A DNA stretch of 11,249 bases, from positions 1 to 11,249 of the forward strand of contig JAUXNL010000604.1 in NCBI GenBank assembly GCA_030684415.1, given 5' to 3'. This DNA is from Moraxellaceae bacterium (lineage in GTDB: Bacteria; Pseudomonadota; Gammaproteobacteria; Pseudomonadales; Moraxellaceae). The stretch's first letter is position 1; the number at the start of each line of letters is the position of its first letter. The translations under genes were made by a program, and so were the position numbers. Of this stretch, positions 6,608-11,249 are shown piece by piece. Below the pieces are notes generated by a model. The model ran no database searches. It was not told the origin of the DNA and saw nothing but the letters and a program-made list of their open reading frames with translations.

Positions 6608-6881
6608 TCCGGAACTTGCGATGATTAGCGGTAGGAGAACACAAGCGAGCAGTATTGTTGATAGTAAAGGCTTACCTACTTGCCTGGGCTGATGGGCTCT
6701 CTTCGATGCCCGCTTTCATCCGCACTGGGCATTATCCATAGGGCATCATGAGTGGAGGCGAATAAAGCCAAATTCATCTATTCATAATTTCCGTAAATAT
6801 TTATCTAACTACATGAATTATTTGATTTAACTGCTACTTTAGTCTATTCATTACTTATTCATAATTACACCAGAGCCTGCC
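6608..6881. other. Divergent ada / hipA-like intergenic region
   Basis: No gene is seen in these 274 bases. The half next to ada has ordinary composition and no recognisable Ada box. The half next to the kinase gene (about 6760-6870) is strikingly AT-rich against a GC-rich genome and carries repeated ATTCAT elements. A possible promoter for the kinase gene is TTGATT (6822-6827), 17 bases, TATTCA (6845-6850); CATAAT at 6861-6866 is an alternative -10 but would give a very short leader. Confidence 0.5.
6772..6866. repeat. ATTCAT repeat cluster, candidate operator
   Basis: Direct copies of ATTCAT lie at 6772, 6780, 6846 and 6857, with one inverted copy (ATGAAT) at 6813-6818. Two of the direct copies are part of a longer identical 11-mer, TATTCATAATT (6779-6789 and 6856-6866). 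The cluster overlaps the likely promoter of the downstream HTH-HipA gene, so autoregulation by that protein's HTH is a reasonable idea. AT-rich DNA raises the chance of such repeats by accident. Confidence 0.5.
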
Positions 6882-8237
6882 ATGGCACGCCCTTCCCTTT
6901 CAACTCCCGGCGAGTTGCTGTCTGCGTTGGCTGGCGGCAGCTGCTCGCGCGCCGAGTTACAGGCCCGGCTGGGGGGCATCAGTCAGCCGACCGTGTCCCG
7001 TTTGGTCCGGGCAGCCGGTGAGCGGGTGCGTGTGTTGGGGCGTGGTGCTGATACACGGTACGGGGCGACCCGTAGTTTGCCGCGACTGGGCTCACACATT
7101 CCGCTGTACCGGGTGGATCAGCAGGGCGACATCCATGTGCTCGGTGCGCTTTACCCTCTGGCCGGAGGCGAGTGCTGGTGTGAGTTCAATGAGCGGGCCG
7201 GCGTGCTGCATCCGGGCCTGCCACATTTTCTGCAGGACATGCGCCCGCAGGGCTTCATGGGCCGTGCATTTGCCAGTCGCTATGCAACGATGTTGGGTGT
7301 GCCACCCCGCTTGGTCGATTGGGATGACGATGTCCACCTGCTGGTGATGGCGCTGTTTGGTGACGATCTCTCCGGCAATCTGGTGGTGGGCGATGAGTCA
7401 TTGCGGCGACTGTACGCCGGCCGCAGTGCGCCGGTTTCAATCCCGACCGCCGATCGAACACATGACTACGCTCGTAAGGCCGAGGCCAGCTTGTTGACGG
7501 AGCCCGGCTCCAGCGCGGGCGGTGAGCAGCCCAAGTTCACGCATGCATGGCAAGACGGCAGTGGCATCCATCATGTCCTGGTGAAGTTTTCACCAGCGGG
7601 GGATGCACCGGCAGCTTTGCGCTGGCGTGACTTGCTGCGTGCAGAGCATCTGGCGCTGGAGCTCCTGCGTGAGAATGGGATTGCAGCGGCAGCAACGGTT
7701 TGCATCGAAACGGGCGGACGCGTTTATCTGGAAAGCGAACGCTTTGATCGCGTTGGCGCAACAGGCCGACGGGGCCTGTTGTCACTGGAGGCCGTCAGCC
7801 TGCACCGGCATGGGCGGTTGGGCTCTTGGTCAGATGCAGCGGGCCGGTTGCTGGCAGACCACCTGATCACGGAAGTAGAGGCTCGCACGATCCGGTTGCT
7901 GGATTTGTTTGGCGCGCTGATTGCCAACACGGATCGGCACTTCGGCAATCTCTCGCTGTTCATTGATGATTTCCGCTATGCGCTAGCGCCCGCCTACGAC
8001 ATGTTGCCCATGTTGTATCGCCCAGTGGACGGCGGCGAACTACCGGCGCGCGAGTTCACCCCACCGATGCCGACGGCGGCCAATGCCGACGTTTGGCATT
8101 CAGCACTGGCGATGGCGACAGCCTACTGGCAGCGCTTGTCCACACAGCCCGGTGTGTCGCCGGGCTTTCAGCAGTTAGCGGGCCGTAATGCCGATAGCCT
8201 GGCCCGGCTCGCGGCTCTCCAACCACCGCGCCGATAG
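6882..8237 (+). CDS. yjjJ: HipA-family kinase/toxin with fused N-terminal HTH (YjjJ/HipH type)
   Basis: This 451-residue protein combines, in one chain, the jobs split between HipB and HipA in classic persister modules. Residues about 8-62 look like a winged or Lrp/MarR-like HTH (SRAELQARLGGISQPTVSRLV). The rest is a HipA-like Ser/Thr kinase fold: a Gly-rich loop SSAGGEQPKF (about 211-219), the ATP-binding lysine in HVLVKFSP (Lys235), ESERFDR (285-290), the catalytic loop NTDRHFGN (349-356, catalytic Asp351), and the metal-binding Asp373 in APAYDMLP. All key kinase residues are present, so it is probably active. E. coli YjjJ (HipH) has the same layout and length and is reported as a toxin that HipB can counter; no separate antitoxin gene is next to this one. 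The start ATG 6882 lacks a strong ribosome binding site and may be translated from a short leader. Its target is unknown. It is divergent from ada. Confidence 0.88.
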   Translation: MARPSLSTPGELLSALAGGSCSRAELQARLGGISQPTVSRLVRAAGERVRVLGRGADTRYGATRSLPRLGSHIPLYRVDQQGDIHVLGALYPLAGGECWCEFNERAGVLHPGLPHFLQDMRPQGFMGRAFASRYATMLGVPPRLVDWDDDVHLLVMALFGDDLSGNLVVGDESLRRLYAGRSAPVSIPTADRTHDYARKAEASLLTEPGSSAGGEQPKFTHAWQDGSGIHHVLVKFSPAGDAPAALRWRDLLRAEHLALELLRENGIAAAATVCIETGGRVYLESERFDRVGATGRRGLLSLEAVSLHRHGRLGSWSDAAGRLLADHLITEVEARTIRLLDLFGALIANTDRHFGNLSLFIDDFRYALAPAYDMLPMLYRPVDGGELPAREFTPPMPTAANADVWHSALAMATAYWQRLSTQPGVSPGFQQLAGRNADSLARLAALQPPRR

Positions 8238-8293
8238 CGGCCCGGCAGCGCTGGCATGGCTTGGCCTGCTGGGCGAAGATGTCGGGCTTTTAT

Positions 8294-8310
8294 CCACGTG
8301 CTCAACGTGG
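8294..8310. repeat. Small hairpin after the HipA-like gene
   Basis: CCACGT (8294-8299) pairs with ACGTGG (8305-8310) around a 5-base loop in the 131-base gap before the SNF2 gene. It has no T-run after it, so termination is doubtful; the two plus-strand genes may be co-transcribed. Confidence 0.35.
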
Positions 8311-8368
8311 TGAGCCATTGCTGATTCGTAATATGTGTGGCTGATTCATTCTTGTTTGCGGAGTTGTC

Positions 8369-11249
8369 ATGTCGTATTTGCCAGCGATTGAAGCGCGGCT
8401 CATGGAAATGCCGAGCGTCATCATTGAGCGCGGCCGCCAGTACTGGAACAAGCGGCGGTTGCTCGGCATTGACGCGGTGCCTACGCGCAAGGGTTCGGCA
8501 TGGCAGGCAAACGTGCAGGGCAGTGAAAGACAGCCTTATGAGGTGTATCTCCATTTTGACGACAAGGATCAGCTGCGCCAAAGCCATTGCTCCTGCCCCA
8601 TGGGTGGCGACTGCAAGCACGAAGTTGTTGCGCTGCTGGCACTGATGCTGCTCGAAAAAGACGGCAACGATAACGATGCGCCGTCAGCGCCAGTGACAGC
8701 CGCGCCAGGAACGCCGCCCGTGTTGCCGTACGAGCTGATGCAAGCGCGTGAGTGGCTGGACTCGGCGGGCGCTTTGTCCGCCAAGCAGCGCACCGGCAAA
8801 GAAGACAGTCTTGTTTATGTGCTGGAACGGAATCCACGCAAGCCATCGGTGCTCACGATGCAGGTGTTTCGCGCACAGCAACGCCCCGACGGTACGTACC
8901 ACAAACCCAAACCATGGAGGGGGCTTGAGCAGGCCAGCATTTATTCGCCGCCCTCGTTTGTTGCGCCTGTCGACATCCCGTTCATTCAGGCCGCCCAGCG
9001 TTGGCGCATCGAGCGTAACCAGTGGCAGTTGAGAGCAGATGACATCACGCTTGAGGGCACTATGGGCCATACCGTGCTGATGGCGGCCATGGCCACCGGC
9101 CGCTGCCATTGGCAGGATCTCGCCAATCCGCCACTCGGCCTTGGCAGCAGACAAAGCAGTCACTTCGACTGGATCGAGCACGACGGTTTACTCGGCATTA
9201 CCTTGCCCGATTGTCCGCCCCCGATGATCCCGGTCGCTACCCAGCCTCCGCTCGTGCTCGACCCCGACCAGCACACATTGTCGCCGCTTGATACCGGTGT
9301 GCCCGATATGCTCGCCATGCAGTTGCTGAACATGCCGGCTCTGCGTACCCGCGTGTGGGTGGAGTTGTGGCCGCAATTGCGTACCGTGTGCGAAATGGCA
9401 GGCCTTGCCATGCCAACCGTGGGCAACGCGCCGCGTGAAATCATCGGCTGCCTGCCACTGCCCTATCTGCATTTCACGATGTGGCACGGTACGGTTGATC
9501 GCAAGCGCGTGAGCTGGCCCATCGCGCAACTGCGCGCTGACTACGAAGGGTTTCAGTGCCGCCCGCAGCAACCCGGCCGACAGTTGAACGTCACTGATGA
9601 CGATGGCCAGGTATTGCTGATCGAGCGCGACATGGCCGCCGAACATCGCTGGGTAGAGGAGCTACGCCCGCTGCAAACCCTGCATCTACTGTTGGGCTGG
9701 CAGGCACCCGAGGGCGAATCACGCTTCGACATGGCCTTGCGAGACCCCGCCGATTGGCCACGTTTTTTCCACAACCGCCTACCCACGCTGTTGAACGAAG
9801 GCTGGCAGATCAGCTATGCCGACGATTTTCCCTTCCGCATGGAAGACGTGGGCGACAGTGGCTGGTATGGCTCACTGGAAGAAGGCAGCGGCAATGCCTG
9901 GTTTGCATTGGAAATGGGCATCGAGGTTGACGGTGAACGCATCAGTCTTGTGCCCTTGCTGGTGCAAGCACTGGAGCACATGAACCCGCGCCAGCGTGAA
10001 GCCATGCTGCAAATTGATGACGACAAGCTCGATATGCATCTGATGCACGGCAATCGGCTATTGCGTGTCCCGGTGGGGCGCATGCGGCCACTGCTGCAAG
10101 TACTGGTGGATATTTTTGATCGTGAAACACAGCGCCCCGCACTAACGGCAGATGGCGCACTCAAACTTCCGCGGATGGATGCGGCGCGGTTGGCGGTTCA
10201 CTCCGATGTCCCTTGGAAGGGCGGACAAAAACTGCTGGAGCTCGGCAAGCAGCTTGAAGGATTTGCCGGACTGGAAACCGTTTCCCCGCCCGCGACCCTG
10301 AAAGCCGAGCTGCGCCCTTACCAGCAAACCGGCCTCGACTGGCTACAGTTTTTGCGTCGCCACGAATTAGGCGGTGTGCTCGCGGACGACATGGGCCTGG
10401 GTAAAACCGTGCAGGCACTGGCGCATCTCACGGTTGAAAAGAATCGTCGCAGGCTGCGCAAGCCTGCACTGATTGTCTGCCCCAAAAGTCTGCTGCCCAA
10501 CTGGCGTAACGAAGCGGCGCGCTTTGCCCCCGGCCTGCGCGTGCTGTGCATCAGTGGCCTGCGCCGCGAGGCACTGCTCGAGCAAATTCCGGATCACGAT
10601 CTGGTGATTACCACCTACCCCCTGCTCGCCCGTGATGTCAGTGTCATGAGTGAGCACGAATTCTCAGTATGTATCTGCGACGAAGCCCAGCAGCTCAAGA
10701 ATCACAAAACCAAAACCGCGATCGCCGTGCGGGCACTGAACGCAGAGCAGCGCCTCGCCCTTACCGGGACGCCCATGGAAAATCATCTGGGCGAGTTGTG
10801 GAGTTTGTTCGACTGGTTGCAGCCCGGGCTGCTGGGCAGCGAAGCAGATTTCCGCCGGCTTTACCGCAACCCGGTGGAAAAGCATGGCGATGTCACCATG
10901 GCGCAGCGCCTGGCCCGGCGGGTAAAGCCCTTCTTGCTGCGGCGTACAAAACAGGAAGTGGCCACCGAGCTGCCGCCCAAGACCGAAATACGGCAGGCAG
11001 TAGAAATCACTGGTGCTCAGCGCGATTTGTATGAAACCGTGCGCGTCACCATGGACAAGAAAGTGCGCGAAGCCATCGCCAAAAAAGGCCTCGCACGGTC
11101 GAGTATCGAAGTACTCGAAGCCCTGCTCAAGCTGCGGCAAGTGTGTTGCGATCCGCGTTTGCTGAACGAGTCTGCCGAATCTGCCAAACTGGAAATGCTG
11201 TTGGACATGCTGCCGGAAATGATTGAAGACGGCAGGCGTATTTTGCTGT
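8369..11249 (+). CDS. SWIM zinc finger-SNF2 family DNA-dependent ATPase (3' end outside window)
   Basis: The frame stays open for 960 codons to the window edge. ATG 8369 follows GGAG (8360-8363) at 5 bases. A SWIM zinc finger lies at residues 74-84: CSCPMGGDCKH, ligands Cys74, Cys76, Cys82 and His84, likely for DNA or protein binding. About 100-640 is a long region typical of bacterial SNF2-associated sequence with no motif I can name. The SNF2 ATPase core follows: ELRPYQQTGLDWL, Walker A DDMGLGKT (Lys679), PALIVCPKSLLPNW, DEAQ box (Asp771-Gln774), LTGTPMENHLGELW (from about 797) and PFLLRRTKQEV. The second helicase lobe begins near the end (KLEMLLDML...RRILL) and is cut, so about 150-200 residues are missing. 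The protein should be an ATP-driven duplex-DNA translocase or remodeller rather than a strand-separating helicase. RapA-like RNA polymerase recycling, repair or phage defence are all possible; the sequence does not choose. Confidence 0.93.
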   Translation, partial: MSYLPAIEARLMEMPSVIIERGRQYWNKRRLLGIDAVPTRKGSAWQANVQGSERQPYEVYLHFDDKDQLRQSHCSCPMGGDCKHEVVALLALMLLEKDGNDNDAPSAPVTAAPGTPPVLPYELMQAREWLDSAGALSAKQRTGKEDSLVYVLERNPRKPSVLTMQVFRAQQRPDGTYHKPKPWRGLEQASIYSPPSFVAPVDIPFIQAAQRWRIERNQWQLRADDITLEGTMGHTVLMAAMATGRCHWQDLANPPLGLGSRQSSHFDWIEHDGLLGITLPDCPPPMIPVATQPPLVLDPDQHTLSPLDTGVPDMLAMQLLNMPALRTRVWVELWPQLRTVCEMAGLAMPTVGNAPREIIGCLPLPYLHFTMWHGTVDRKRVSWPIAQLRADYEGFQCRPQQPGRQLNVTDDDGQVLLIERDMAAEHRWVEELRPLQTLHLLLGWQAPEGESRFDMALRDPADWPRFFHNRLPTLLNEGWQISYADDFPFRMEDVGDSGWYGSLEEGSGNAWFALEMGIEVDGERISLVPLLVQALEHMNPRQREAMLQIDDDKLDMHLMHGNRLLRVPVGRMRPLLQVLVDIFDRETQRPALTADGALKLPRMDAARLAVHSDVPWKGGQKLLELGKQLEGFAGLETVSPPATLKAELRPYQQTGLDWLQFLRRHELGGVLADDMGLGKTVQALAHLTVEKNRRRLRKPALIVCPKSLLPNWRNEAARFAPGLRVLCISGLRREALLEQIPDHDLVITTYPLLARDVSVMSEHEFSVCICDEAQQLKNHKTKTAIAVRALNAEQRLALTGTPMENHLGELWSLFDWLQPGLLGSEADFRRLYRNPVEKHGDVTMAQRLARRVKPFLLRRTKQEVATELPPKTEIRQAVEITGAQRDLYETVRVTMDKKVREAIAKKGLARSSIEVLEALLKLRQVCCDPRLLNESAESAKLEMLLDMLPEMIEDGRRILL

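Noticed and set aside
5900..6628. Plus-strand open frame (242 codons) opposite ada
   Set aside because: Ada homology on the minus strand is unambiguous, and the plus-strand product is not recognisable.
6608..6720. Possible missing N-terminal zinc domain of Ada upstream of its start
   Set aside because: The frame upstream reads a short hydrophobic stretch with no cysteine pattern of the zinc domain and soon meets a TGA.
6705..6747. Inverted GATGCCC/GGGCATC pair upstream of ada
   Set aside because: Only 7 bases per arm with a 29-base gap; too weak to call an operator.
8684..9181. Minus-strand open frame opposite the SNF2 gene, and a similar one at 10664-11140
   Set aside because: Both lie within the continuous SWIM-SNF2 reading frame and have no domain or ribosome binding support.
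1..11249. CRISPR arrays, tRNA or rRNA genes, insertion sequences, att sites
   Set aside because: No regularly spaced repeats, cloverleaf-like sequences, transposase or integrase genes were seen; target duplications were not found around the dinD remnant.

Overview
The window (about 60% G+C) looks like chromosomal DNA of a gammaproteobacterium. The GyrB C-terminus, the adjacent ada-alkB pair, the single-gene YjjJ-type HipA kinase and the exported DUF4105 protein all fit that group, but the genus cannot be read from the sequence. gyrB usually lies near the replication origin, so this is probably origin-proximal DNA in which gyrB is followed by accessory genes.

Layout. (1) 1-406, +: 3' end of gyrB, then a hairpin that may terminate it. 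(2) 541-864, +: a truncated dinD-like gene with a strong ribosome binding site and, inside its coding sequence, a 17-bp perfect inverted repeat. (3) 861-4589, -: a tight three-gene operon read leftwards, encoding three exported proteins: a PEGA-like/coiled-coil protein, a DUF4105 (Lnb-type) putative papain-fold enzyme, and a long coiled-coil protein with an unrecognised C-terminal domain. It converges on the dinD remnant with a 4-base overlap. (4) 4907-6544 or further, -: ada-alkB, the adaptive response to DNA alkylation, with an Ada that lacks the usual N-terminal zinc/phosphotriester domain. (5) 6608-6881: an AT-rich divergent regulatory region with five copies of the hexamer ATTCAT or its complement. 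(6) 6882-8237, +: a HipA-family kinase with its own N-terminal HTH. (7) 8369 to the window end, +: a SWIM zinc finger-SNF2 ATPase, cut off by the window edge.

Working picture: the right half is dominated by DNA repair, stress and DNA-translocase functions (Ada, AlkB, HipA-like kinase, SNF2). The left half has a damage-gene remnant and an envelope operon. The best candidate for an undescribed system is the three-gene exported operon: a possible lipoprotein-acylating or peptidase-like enzyme co-translated with two coiled-coil periplasmic partners. That functional link is inferred from operon structure and shared export signals only.
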